NCBI GenBank assembly: GCA_041390305.1
Contig: JAWKQE010000016.1
Location: forward strand, 1-64,000
Direction of reading: 5' to 3'
DNA: 64,000 nucleotides
From: JACKCR01 sp041390305
GTDB lineage: Bacteria > Eisenbacteria > RBG-16-71-46 > CAIMUX01
Both the position numbers and the translations under genes were made by a program. Under the pieces are notes generated by a model. That model did not search any database. It worked only from the letters and a program-made list of their open reading frames with translations, and had not been told where the DNA came from. This document shows, piece by piece, positions 42,284 through 50,986 of the stretch; positions within the stretch are counted from its first letter, which is position 1, and every line of letters begins with the position of its first letter.

Positions 42284-44881
42284 ATGCACAACCGGTTTCG
42301 CGGATTCGAGCTCATGGACCGGATCGGTTCGGGCGGGATGTCCACGATCTTCCTCGGGGTCCAGACCGCGCTCGACCGCAAGGTCGCCATCAAGCTGCTC
42401 CACCCGGCGCTCGCCCACGACGAACAGTTCATCGCGCGCTTCGAGCGCGAAGCGAAGTCGGCCTCGAGCCTCGGCCACCCGAACGTCGTGACCATCATCG
42501 ACTTCGGCTCGGAGAACGGCGCGTACTACATCGTGATGGAGCTGGTCGACGGCGCGGATCTCCGCAGCATCTTCCAGCGCTGCGACCGGATCCCACCGGA
42601 GATCACACTCGCGATCCTCGAAGAGGTCTGTCACGGCCTCGAAGCGGCCCACGAGAAGGGCATCGTCCACCGCGACATCAAGCCGGGCAACGTCCTCCTC
42701 TCGAGCGACGGCAGGGTGAAGATCGCGGACTTCGGCCTCGCCCGACAGGTCAACGACTTCGACCGTCTCTCCAACATCACGATGACGGGCGCGATCGTCG
42801 GCACGCCGGCCTACATGTCGCCGGAACAGCTCGCGGGCGCGCATGTCGACCACCGGACGGATATCTACTCCCTCGGCGTCATGGCCTACGAGTTCTTCGT
42901 CGGACAGAGGCCGTTCCGGACGACCCCCTCGGGCGTCAACACCGAGGAGAAGATCCTCCGCGGCCCGATCCCGCCGATGTACCGCGACGGTGCGCGGCTC
43001 CCGAAGTTCATCGTCGACCTCGTCTCGAAGATGCTCGCGAAGGATCCCGAGAAGCGGTTCAACGATGTCGGCGAACTGCTGCGTGGCGTCGAGAACGCGA
43101 TGGAGCAGATCGACGACTCTGGGCAACTCCTCAAACACCGACGCGACTACCTCAAGCGGTTCGCGCAGGATCCGATCGCGTTCGGCAGCGAGCTCCGGAA
43201 GCGTCGACTCAGCCGTCACCTTCGTCGCGCGGACCACTTCGTCGGGATGGGACTCGAGCGGATCAACGACGCCATCGCCCAATACCTGGCGGCACTCCGG
43301 ATCGACCCCGACTGCGCCACGGCACTGGAGGCCCTCGAACGTCTGGAGAGGGAGTACGGCAAGTCGATCGTCGAGGAGGTGATCGAGGAAACGACGTCCG
43401 TCTTCTCGACGTCGGACCCGGACGCCTCCGTCTCCGGATCGAGGCCCACGCAGCCCAAAGGCGACCCACTCCTCGATGAGATCGACTCCGGGGACGACTT
43501 GCTCCTCGGCTCGGGCGCCGGCAAACGGGCCGATGGTCTCGGCTCGGAGCCCAGTCCATTCGGTGCCGCATCCGCTTCGGGCGGCTTTGCCGGCGATCCC
43601 ACGCAGATCGCGCCCAGCGGGGCGGGCTCCCCGTCCCCCGCAAGGAGCACAGGTACGGAGACGGCAGTCGAGCCGCGTGCAGGAGCGCAGAGGCGAGGCG
43701 GAGTCCATCCAGAAGCCATCACCCAGGCGGCAAAGCCGGTCTGGGCACGCCCCTGGATCTGGGTCGTGCTCGTTGCCGCCGTCGTCGCGGTGCCGTCGTT
43801 CACGATCGGGCCACTTCGTCCCGGAGCCCGCTCCGGGTCTCCTCCCGAGGACACGGCGCGTCTCGGGCAGGAGCAGACGACGACCTCACTCATGGACGAG
43901 GTAGGACAGCCGTCCGGCTCGGTGGAACAGAAGACATCGCCGAGCGGCCTCGAGTCGCAAGGCTCGGGTGGTGCGGTTGACGGCGCGTCAACGGCTGACG
44001 GCACAGCTACAACCGGTGACGCCGCTACGACCCGTGGCGCCGCCGCGTCCAACGGCGGCAGCGCACCCTCGGGCGCGCCGACGAACCACGGAACCACCCC
44101 GCAATCAGCCGCCAAGAGCAATGCCGGCGGCACCGGCACGGTCGACGATGGCGGCGGCGCGGGCAAAGCAAACGAGCAGGCGACGGCGACGCGCCCGGAG
44201 AGCGGCGCGGCCGGACGCCCCGCCGAAGCCACCGGCAACAAGGCGAGCAGTGTCGACGAGCGAGGCGATTCCAAGAACGGCTCGACGTCGCGGAACCAAC
44301 CCGACCCCGCGCCGACCAGCCCCCCCGCTGCCGACCGCGCGACCACCGGTACGGTCGCCGAACCCAAGGCGGCGACGAAGGCGCAGTCTCTCGGCTACAT
44401 CGAGGTCCGGGTCGTGCCCGTTGCCGACATCTACGTCGACGGACAGCTCGCCGGACGGAAGAGCCGGGTCGCACTCCAGCAGGCCGATCCGAACCGGCCC
44501 CACGTGGTCGAGGTTCGCCATCCGAGCTTCGGCGTGCACCGTTGGACGAACGTCACCGCGGCACGCGATACGACGCAGCTCGTTCACCGCTACAGCTGGG
44601 GCGACGTCCGCGTCGAGTGGACGCCCGCGGGTGATGTCGACCTCCGGTTCGACGACCTGATCCTCGGCGAGGTGGGATCGTTCGCCCGACAGGTCGCCGT
44701 CGGCGAGCACCGTCTGCAGCTCCGTCGCGAGGGGTATCGGATCGCGAAAGTGCAGATCGTGGACTCCGCGGGAACCCGGACACTCTCGGGACCCGAAGCG
44801 GCAGGAGCGCTCGCAACCTATCCGTTCGACGTCGCCCGGGGCCAGACAGCCCGAGTGGTCGTCGCATTCGAGAAGCAGTGA
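42284..44881 (+). CDS. Transmembrane Ser/Thr kinase with PEGA-type C-terminal domain
   Basis: Hanks-type kinase of 865 residues. Catalytic motifs: RIGSGGMSTIFLG (~12-24), VAIKLL, HRDIKPGNVLLS (~128), IADFGLARQV and GTPAYMSPEQ. Residues ~320-375 contain a TPR-like helix pair (RINDAIAQYLAALRIDPDCATALEALERLE). A single membrane helix sits at ~491-508 (WIWVVLVAAVVAVPSFTI). A 190-residue Ala/Thr/Gly/Ser linker leads to a PEGA-like extracytoplasmic domain (GYIEVRVVPVADIYVDGQLAG..., ~704-775) and a second such segment. The downstream exported protein is coupled to it, separated by only eleven bases. Signal received is unknown. Confidence 0.92.
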   Translation: MHNRFRGFELMDRIGSGGMSTIFLGVQTALDRKVAIKLLHPALAHDEQFIARFEREAKSASSLGHPNVVTIIDFGSENGAYYIVMELVDGADLRSIFQRCDRIPPEITLAILEEVCHGLEAAHEKGIVHRDIKPGNVLLSSDGRVKIADFGLARQVNDFDRLSNITMTGAIVGTPAYMSPEQLAGAHVDHRTDIYSLGVMAYEFFVGQRPFRTTPSGVNTEEKILRGPIPPMYRDGARLPKFIVDLVSKMLAKDPEKRFNDVGELLRGVENAMEQIDDSGQLLKHRRDYLKRFAQDPIAFGSELRKRRLSRHLRRADHFVGMGLERINDAIAQYLAALRIDPDCATALEALERLEREYGKSIVEEVIEETTSVFSTSDPDASVSGSRPTQPKGDPLLDEIDSGDDLLLGSGAGKRADGLGSEPSPFGAASASGGFAGDPTQIAPSGAGSPSPARSTGTETAVEPRAGAQRRGGVHPEAITQAAKPVWARPWIWVVLVAAVVAVPSFTIGPLRPGARSGSPPEDTARLGQEQTTTSLMDEVGQPSGSVEQKTSPSGLESQGSGGAVDGASTADGTATTGDAATTRGAAASNGGSAPSGAPTNHGTTPQSAAKSNAGGTGTVDDGGGAGKANEQATATRPESGAAGRPAEATGNKASSVDERGDSKNGSTSRNQPDPAPTSPPAADRATTGTVAEPKAATKAQSLGYIEVRVVPVADIYVDGQLAGRKSRVALQQADPNRPHVVEVRHPSFGVHRWTNVTAARDTTQLVHRYSWGDVRVEWTPAGDVDLRFDDLILGEVGSFARQVAVGEHRLQLRREGYRIAKVQIVDSAGTRTLSGPEAAGALATYPFDVARGQTARVVVAFEKQ

Positions 44882-44892
44882 GGAGGCCCAAC

Positions 44893-45648
44893 GTGAAGCA
44901 GCGGTTCTTGAGGACGACGAGCATCGCAGCCTTGGCTGCCTACCTGGTGGGCGGCGGGGGGCTGTCCATCCCCGCGTCGGCGGGCACGGTGCAGGACCAG
45001 CTTCTCGAGGCCCAGGACGCGTTCCTCTTCGGTGACTTCGACGTCGCCGCGACCAAGGTGATCGCGATCATCGAGACAGGCGGACTCACGCCGTCCCTTC
45101 TCCGGGAAGCCCACGTGCTCGCCGCGCAGTGCTACCTCGAACTGGGAGACGAAGCGGCCGTGGACGCGGCCATCTGCGCCGCGCACGATGCCGACCCTCT
45201 CTGGCAGCCGTCGACCGCGGTGCTCACGGAGCGTGAAGTGATCCGGTTCGCGACGGCGCTCCGCAGCTGCCCCGAATCGCCGCGCCACAACCCCACGCTG
45301 ATCCCGGGTACGGAAGAGGTCTACGGAAACGGGGCCAGGTCCGGCACGAACCCGGGCACGACACTTGGAACCGAGACCTCGGGAACGGATCGCTCGGGAA
45401 CGACGTCCTCCGGAACCGGCACCGCCGCACCGGGCGCCGCGAAGTCCGCGCTCTCGGACGCACAGCCCGACGGTGAGACGACCTCGACTCCGTGGTTCAA
45501 GAAGCCGATCGCCTGGATCGTCGGCGGTGCGGCAGCCGCGGGCGCCGTGCTCCTCGCGTCCGGTGGTGGGGGCGGTTCGTCCGACCCCGGTCCGTCCGGC
45601 GGCGATCCGACCGGAATCGGTGACTTCCCCACCGCTCCCGAGAACTAG
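44893..45648 (+). CDS. Exported protein with TPR-like N-terminus and Gly/Ser-rich tail
   Basis: Protein of 251 residues. Signal peptide (LRTTSIAALAAYLVGGGGLSIPASAGT), then a helical segment (DQLLEAQDAFLFGDFDVAATKVIAIIETGG...REAHVLAAQCYLELGDEAAVDAAICAAHDADP) matching one to two TPR-like repeats. A Gly/Thr-rich spacer of about 60 residues precedes a C-terminal membrane helix (AWIVGGAAAAGAVLLA) and a GGGGGSS-rich tail. GTG 44893 is chosen because AGGAGG (44881-44886) is six bases upstream; the GTG at 44878 overlapping the kinase stop has none. The tight coupling suggests it acts with the kinase, perhaps as a periplasmic partner. Confidence 0.75.
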   Translation: MKQRFLRTTSIAALAAYLVGGGGLSIPASAGTVQDQLLEAQDAFLFGDFDVAATKVIAIIETGGLTPSLLREAHVLAAQCYLELGDEAAVDAAICAAHDADPLWQPSTAVLTEREVIRFATALRSCPESPRHNPTLIPGTEEVYGNGARSGTNPGTTLGTETSGTDRSGTTSSGTGTAAPGAAKSALSDAQPDGETTSTPWFKKPIAWIVGGAAAAGAVLLASGGGGGSSDPGPSGGDPTGIGDFPTAPEN

Positions 45649-45678
45649 CCTCGATCCGTCACCTTCACCGGTCGAGGC
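45648..45678. terminator. Bidirectional hairpin between convergent genes
   Basis: GCCTCGA (45648-45654) pairs with TCGAGGC (45672-45678) across a 17-base loop; inner bases CCG/CGG extend the pairing after a bulge. It spans the 43 bases between the exported TPR-like gene and the stop of the ABC/M1 fusion. T-runs are absent. Confidence 0.5.
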
Positions 45679-45691
45679 CGCCTACGGCTGG

Positions 45692-48600
45692 CTACAGAGT
45701 GGCGACGGCCGACTCCCTGAGAATCTGCAGTACCCGGGCATCGGGGTCCGCCAGGACCTTCTCGGGTTCGAACTCGCACTCGACCTCGAAGGACGCGGAC
45801 TCTCCGGCTCCGAGCGCGATCCGCGTGCGCGCCTCGAGATACGGTTCGGACTCCTCCGACTGTTCCCCATCGCGCTCAGCTGCCGGCTCCGCGGCCGGGT
45901 CGGCACCCTCTTCGACGAACTTCGTCAGCGAAGCCATCTCCGGGTCGGACCCTGCTGCGGCCCCGACCGTATGCGCAGTGCGGGTCGCGCTTCCGAGGCG
46001 CGCCCCCGGCTCGCCGGCGCCCGGACGTTCTCCGCGGAGCGCCGCCACGTCCACCGCCACCACTCCCGTCCCCTTGTTCTCGAGCGTCCCGCGGACGATC
46101 CAACGGCCATCACGCTCCTCTTTCGTCACGTCCCGGAACGCGAACTCCGGCACGACGACGTCGAAGAACCACTGATCGACGAAGGAGTCGAACGCCTCGG
46201 TATCCGGGGCGTGACGCCGCATCGAGGCGACGTAGTCCTGGAGCACCGGATGGTCGTCGCTCTCGCGGTAGGTGCGCACGAAATCCTGGAGGGCGACGAG
46301 GCTCGAGTCCGGCCCCATCAGATCGTGGAGCATCCAGAAGACCCACCCGCCCTTGTCGTACGTCACCGTGGTATCGCCCGGCCGACTGCCGTCGATCTCG
46401 ACGAGCGGTCGCTCCGAGTCCACCTGGCGGCTGTCGCCGTACCGCTCCTCGATCCGCTTGCAGAACTCGATCCGGTCCTTCTCGCCGTAGACACGATCGA
46501 AGAGGAGCATCGTCGAGAAGTGCGCCATTCCCTCCGAGACGATACTGCCGCCCGGCCCCTTTCCGGGCAGAACGAGGTTGCCCCACCACTGGTGCGCGGA
46601 CTCGTGCGCCGTGACGAGGAAGGCCGTCTTCACTTCGTCCGTGCTGCGCGTCAGGAATCCGATCGACTCGGAGAAAGTGATGTTGGACGGAAAGCCCTGG
46701 GCGTAGCTCGCGATCCCCGGGAACTCGTTCACGCGGAGCTCTGCCCACGGGTAGGGGTAGAACCACTCGGAGTAGTAGCGCCTTGCGGCGTCGAGCGCCT
46801 TGCCCATCTCCTCCAGGTTGTAGGTGTGGGAAGGAAGGTGGTAGAGCTCGGTGCCCTCCCCCTCCCAAACGTCCCACGCCCCCGCAACGACGTTGAAGAA
46901 GTTCACCGGCGCGTCCGTCTCCCAGACGACCGTCCGGGCGCCGTCGGCGGACGTGTCCGAGAGCTTGACGCCCGGAGCGTGGTAGTCGAAGCGATCGGGC
47001 CCCGTGATCTTCGTGCGGACGGGGAACGGGCGCTGCGAGCCGAACGCCGGCGCGGTCTTTCCGACGTAGAAGTCCTTCGGATAGACGCGGGCCTCGGTCG
47101 GCTTCTCCGGATCCACTCCGCGCGATTCGTCGAAGCCGATCGTCGGAAGGAAGCTGTTCGAGAAGCAGGTGAGGACGACACCGCAGGGAAGGATGAACTC
47201 GCCCATCCCGCCGCCGTTCTTCGTCACGCCGTCCGGATACCGCCCGTGGTACGCGAACCCGACCTGGATCGTGTCACCTGGTGCGAGCGGTGGATCGAGC
47301 GGAAACACGATGAGACGCGCGCGGTCCTCGGGCTCGGTTTCGTCTCCGTTCATCGTCCACACGATGTCCTCGAAATGGTCACCGATCGAGAGAGCGAACT
47401 TGTCGAGTGGCGCCGCCTCGTCGTGGAAGAGGTCGAAGGTGCCGGACACGGCGAACGAAGACTCGTCCGGGTCGAGCGTGAGGTCGAGGTCGACTCCAGC
47501 CAGGTAGGGCTGCGGTGCATCGAGCCAGGTGAGGATGTTCTTCCGCCAGTAGTCGCGTTCGCGGTTCTCCGCCGCCTTCGCCTGGAAGCTCGCGTGCACT
47601 TTTCCACCGAGAACGATCCCGATCGCGAGCACCGGGACCCAGAAGGGCGACATGCGGAGGAGACTCAGGAACACCGAACGGGGCCGGATCCGATCGAGGA
47701 CGCGGGCCCGGTCGAGGTCACGCCGCGGGAAGAAGCGAACCGCGATCGATACGAGGAGACCGGTCAGCGCCAGGTAGAGGAGCCGGTTGAGGAGCAGCGC
47801 CGTCCCGTTCGGCTGGATCGTCCCGAAGTCCGTCCACGTCGTGATGCCCCAGAGGTCCCAGTTCGTGACCCAGTTGATCTTCCCGCGGAACTGGAGATAC
47901 GCGGTGAGTAGGAAGACGCCGACCCCGATCGCGTAGGTCGTGTACCGGTTCCGCACGATCGAGTAGGTCGCAATGACGAACCCGGACCAGACGAGGAACG
48001 TCGGAATGAGGAGAAGCCCCCAGACGATGAGGAACGGGCGGAGTTCCACCGCGACCTTCTTCTGAACCAGCAGGATCACAGCCCCGGCCAGGAAGGTGAC
48101 GATCAGGATGAGCACTCCTACGAAGCTGTTCGCAAGCGCCTTCCCGAAGAGAAACGCCGAGTTCTCCACCGGAGTTGCGTGCACGATGGGTGCCGCCCCG
48201 GTCGCCTCTTCGCGGAGGAGGGACTCGACGATGTAGAAGAGGAGAAGCAGACAGACCATGAGGGTGAGGGAGTTCATGGTCCCGACGGCGTAGGTTCCGC
48301 TGGTGAGGAGCAGGGGCGTGTCGAATGCGCCGACCCTGAGATACCCGTTCTCCACGGACTGGAGGATGATGAGCGGGATGAACAGGTAGAGACCCGCCTG
48401 CCCCTTGATGCTCTTGAGCTCGAAGCGGGTGACCGACCAGAGATTCCGGAGGAATCCACGCCGCGACACGGACATGGCCAGGCTGTGGAGTGGGCGGGTC
48501 CTCCTCATGCCCCCACTGCCGTTCGCCGCTCCGGGCTCGACACCACCAGCAGACTCCGCGGACAGCATCCGCTGCCCTTCCGCGAGGTGCTTCGCGGAAG

Positions 48601-49459
48601 GACGCGCCCCCCTGGACGCACTCCGGAAGTGAGACGTCGACAATGCGACGAGCCCCAGGCCAACGGCACAGAAAGCCAGTCGACTGAGGTAGTAGGCGGC
48701 GTCGAAGCCCACGGAACCGGTGTTGTAGAGAAGCACGCCTCGATCGACCTTGAGCCAGGTCTCGTTCAGCCACCGGAAGCCCGAAGGTTCGATCCACATG
48801 AGCGCCTGATTGATCCGCGGATCGAGCCACGAAGGCGACCAGCTGAGGAGGAAGGTCACCCAGACGATGATCGCGAGCACCGGGATGCTGAAGGTGAGGA
48901 TCGGCTTCCGAAACCGCTCGCCAAGAGCGAAGAAAACACCGGACGCGAAGATCAGCTGTGGAACCAGGAAGAATACCATCGGCCGCAGATAGTGCGAGAG
49001 CGCTAACGGCCCGCGGAAGTCAGCGGCGTCAGCGTTGGGCACCACGTGGTTGAAGAATGCGTGGAGCATCGCCTGCACGAACGCGAGCCCGAAGAACGTG
49101 ACGAAGACGGCGAGGTACTTTCCCCAAACGTACTCGGCCGGCCGGAGCGGAGTGGAATGGAGCACTTCTCCGACCTTGAGTTCGTCGTCGCGCACGATCG
49201 CCATCCCGGCGGCGACCGCAACGAAGAACGTATAGAACAACCCGCCGAGGATGGAGAGGATGAAGCTGAGCGCGAACTCCGACGTGATGAACGACTTCTC
49301 CCCACCGACGTCACTGTCACCGGCCTGGATCCGAACCCCACCGCTGGAGAGTCCCCAAGCCATGAGCGCGAGGAGCGCCAGGAAGATCCAGAAGAGGGGA
49401 CGCGTGACCTGGAACCGCAGCTCCTGACGAAACACCGAGAAGAGACGGGCGACGCTCAT
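45692..49459 (-). CDS. ABC-2 permease fused to M1 family aminopeptidase
   Basis: Polytopic membrane protein of 1255 residues. The first ~620 residues form two ABC-2-like permease halves: TPLRPAEYVWGKYLAVFVTF and later HATPVENSAFLFGKALANSFVG are the diagnostic helical segments between transmembrane helices. From ~655 a gluzincin domain follows: TAHESAHQWWGNLVLPGKG with HExxH (~948) and SEGMAHFSTML supplying the zinc-binding Glu, as in M1 aminopeptidases. The peptidase would face outward. Its stop lies 43 bases from the convergent TPR-like gene; its start overlaps the ATPase stop (ATGA). Such fused permease/M1 proteins are a known but poorly characterised type. Confidence 0.88.
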   Translation of the reverse strand: MSVARLFSVFRQELRFQVTRPLFWIFLALLALMAWGLSSGGVRIQAGDSDVGGEKSFITSEFALSFILSILGGLFYTFFVAVAAGMAIVRDDELKVGEVLHSTPLRPAEYVWGKYLAVFVTFFGLAFVQAMLHAFFNHVVPNADAADFRGPLALSHYLRPMVFFLVPQLIFASGVFFALGERFRKPILTFSIPVLAIIVWVTFLLSWSPSWLDPRINQALMWIEPSGFRWLNETWLKVDRGVLLYNTGSVGFDAAYYLSRLAFCAVGLGLVALSTSHFRSASRGARPSAKHLAEGQRMLSAESAGGVEPGAANGSGGMRRTRPLHSLAMSVSRRGFLRNLWSVTRFELKSIKGQAGLYLFIPLIILQSVENGYLRVGAFDTPLLLTSGTYAVGTMNSLTLMVCLLLLFYIVESLLREEATGAAPIVHATPVENSAFLFGKALANSFVGVLILIVTFLAGAVILLVQKKVAVELRPFLIVWGLLLIPTFLVWSGFVIATYSIVRNRYTTYAIGVGVFLLTAYLQFRGKINWVTNWDLWGITTWTDFGTIQPNGTALLLNRLLYLALTGLLVSIAVRFFPRRDLDRARVLDRIRPRSVFLSLLRMSPFWVPVLAIGIVLGGKVHASFQAKAAENRERDYWRKNILTWLDAPQPYLAGVDLDLTLDPDESSFAVSGTFDLFHDEAAPLDKFALSIGDHFEDIVWTMNGDETEPEDRARLIVFPLDPPLAPGDTIQVGFAYHGRYPDGVTKNGGGMGEFILPCGVVLTCFSNSFLPTIGFDESRGVDPEKPTEARVYPKDFYVGKTAPAFGSQRPFPVRTKITGPDRFDYHAPGVKLSDTSADGARTVVWETDAPVNFFNVVAGAWDVWEGEGTELYHLPSHTYNLEEMGKALDAARRYYSEWFYPYPWAELRVNEFPGIASYAQGFPSNITFSESIGFLTRSTDEVKTAFLVTAHESAHQWWGNLVLPGKGPGGSIVSEGMAHFSTMLLFDRVYGEKDRIEFCKRIEERYGDSRQVDSERPLVEIDGSRPGDTTVTYDKGGWVFWMLHDLMGPDSSLVALQDFVRTYRESDDHPVLQDYVASMRRHAPDTEAFDSFVDQWFFDVVVPEFAFRDVTKEERDGRWIVRGTLENKGTGVVAVDVAALRGERPGAGEPGARLGSATRTAHTVGAAAGSDPEMASLTKFVEEGADPAAEPAAERDGEQSEESEPYLEARTRIALGAGESASFEVECEFEPEKVLADPDARVLQILRESAVATL

Positions 49460-50418
49460 GACTCACGCCCTTCGCTCTGATCCGCTCCCACCATCTCCGG
49501 GCCGAGAACGCCGACCGAACCCGCATCCTCCGAAGGGCCGTGCCCCACCGGTCTGCCGTTGCCCACGAGCGTCATGTAGGCGTCCTCGAGGGTCGGCTCC
49601 ACCTCGGAGTATCCTTCGGGCCGGGCGCCGTCCGGTGCGTAGATCCGTACCCGGTTCCGCCCCTCCACGAGCACCGCCTGCGTCACCCAGTAGCGGCTCC
49701 TCAGGTCGTCGAGATCGCCGGACGCGCTTCCCTCGAAGATCCTCCCCCTCAGCCTGTCCTTGGCTTCCGTCGGCGTCGTCCCCGCCACGATCCGGCCCTG
49801 GGAGATCACGACGAATCGGGGGCAGAGGACGGCCACGTCCTCGACGATGTGGGTCGAGAGGAGCACGGTGCGATCGGCCGCCAGCTCCGCGAGGATCCGG
49901 TAGAACCGGTGTCGCTCTTCCGGATCGAGACCAGCGGTGGGCTCGTCCACGATGATGAGACGAGGGTTCCCGGCGATGGCCTGGGCGATCCCGAGCCGCT
50001 GCCTCATCCCGCCGGAGTAGCCCTTCACCTTCCTCTTGGCCGCAAACGTCAGGTTCACACGCTCGAGCAGCTCCTCGACGAGCTTCTTCCGACCACCGGG
50101 CGCGTCGACTCCCTTCAGCTCGAGCATGTACGCCAGCATGTCCCGCCCGGAGAGGTTCGGATAGAAGCCGAAGTCCTGGGGCAGGTAGCCGAGCCGCCGA
50201 TGGAGGGCATCGGGGTCGGAGAGCACGTCCTCCCCGTCCAGCCTCACCTCACCGGATGTCGGTTCGAGGAGACCGGCGATCACCTTCATCAGGGTGGACT
50301 TCCCGGCCCCGTTCGGGCCGAGGAGACCGAACATCCCTGTGGGTACTTCGAGGTCGACACCGCGCAGTGCAGGCACCGGCCCCGGGTAGATCTTGACCAG
50401 ATTGCGGACGGATAGCAT
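49456..50418 (-). CDS. ABC transporter ATP-binding protein
   Basis: Cytosolic ATPase of 320 residues partnering with the fused permease/peptidase. Walker A GLLGPNGAGKSTL (~32-44), Q-loop LGYLPQDFGFYPNLSG, signature YSGGMRQRLGIAQAI, Walker B LIIVDEPTAGLD and switch His in LLSTHIVEDV are all intact. A C-terminal extension (~220-320) is ABC-2/DrrA-like. The start ATG 50418 is favoured over an upstream ATG 50469 because GGGAGGGGGAGAGAC stands directly before it. Stop overlaps the permease gene start. Substrate: unknown; with the peptidase fusion it may act on peptides or protein. Confidence 0.95.
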   Translation of the reverse strand: MLSVRNLVKIYPGPVPALRGVDLEVPTGMFGLLGPNGAGKSTLMKVIAGLLEPTSGEVRLDGEDVLSDPDALHRRLGYLPQDFGFYPNLSGRDMLAYMLELKGVDAPGGRKKLVEELLERVNLTFAAKRKVKGYSGGMRQRLGIAQAIAGNPRLIIVDEPTAGLDPEERHRFYRILAELAADRTVLLSTHIVEDVAVLCPRFVVISQGRIVAGTTPTEAKDRLRGRIFEGSASGDLDDLRSRYWVTQAVLVEGRNRVRIYAPDGARPEGYSEVEPTLEDAYMTLVGNGRPVGHGPSEDAGSVGVLGPEMVGADQSEGRES

Positions 50419-50761
50419 GTCTCTCCCCCTCCCGCGCGGGTGAGGCTCCCGCGGCTCCAAGCTGTCCAATGAACCAGTACGAATGCCGAGGGCGAAGGTT
50501 GCCGACTTTTTTGGGCTTGGGCACGCGAGGGCCCACTACCGCCTCGGCCGCATTCAGGATCCGAGGCAGGCTCCGATCCGCTCGCGGTCAGGTTGGCCAC
50601 CAAACGGACCCTCGACCGCCGCCCTGCCTCGATGGGCGCATGCCTGAATGCAGCCCTGACGCACGGCGCTCCGAATACGCGCTCCGGTCTCCTGGTAGAA
50701 ACGACGTGCAGGCCGCACCCCCGTCCGAAATCCGAAACGGGCAGGCCAGAAGGAGGTCCCC
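50419..50761. other. Divergent region upstream of ABC and small membrane genes
   Basis: About 340 bases without a supported gene. CGACTTTTTTGGGC (50504-50517) contains the only run of six T in an intergenic area but no stable stem precedes it in either direction. A clear ribosome site AAGGAGG lies at 50750-50756 for the small membrane gene. Confidence 0.45.
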
Positions 50762-50986
50762 TTGCATTCGACGTTCGGCGCCGTCCGCTTCCTCTTCATC
50801 GCCCCCGTGATCCTGCTCTTCCTGACCGTGGTCAACTGGATGACCTCTCCGGGCGAGTGGTGGGTGCAGTGGGCGGCTCTCGGCCTGGGATTCGCCTGGT
50901 TCATGAGTCTGCTGCGCGTGATCCGGGCAGCGGTCGTGCTCGGCGGAGTGGCCGCTCTCCTGGCCTATCTCTCCAAGCGGTCCTGA
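50762..50986 (+). CDS. Small two-helix membrane protein, TTG start
   Basis: 74-residue hydrophobic protein: VRFLFIAPVILLFLTVVNWM and WWVQWAALGLGFAWFMSLLRVI are two membrane helices joined by a short Trp-rich loop, like proteins annotated with a 2TM domain. A third hydrophobic stretch (VVLGGVAALLAYL) may be amphipathic. TTG 50762 is supported by AAGGAGG six bases upstream. Its last 22 bases overlap the stop of the convergent MEMO-like gene. Function unknown. Confidence 0.75.
   Translation: MHSTFGAVRFLFIAPVILLFLTVVNWMTSPGEWWVQWAALGLGFAWFMSLLRVIRAAVVLGGVAALLAYLSKRS

Noticed and set aside
50504..50517. T-run TTTTTT as terminator
   Set aside because: No stable stem precedes it on either strand, and it sits in a divergent promoter region where a terminator is not needed.
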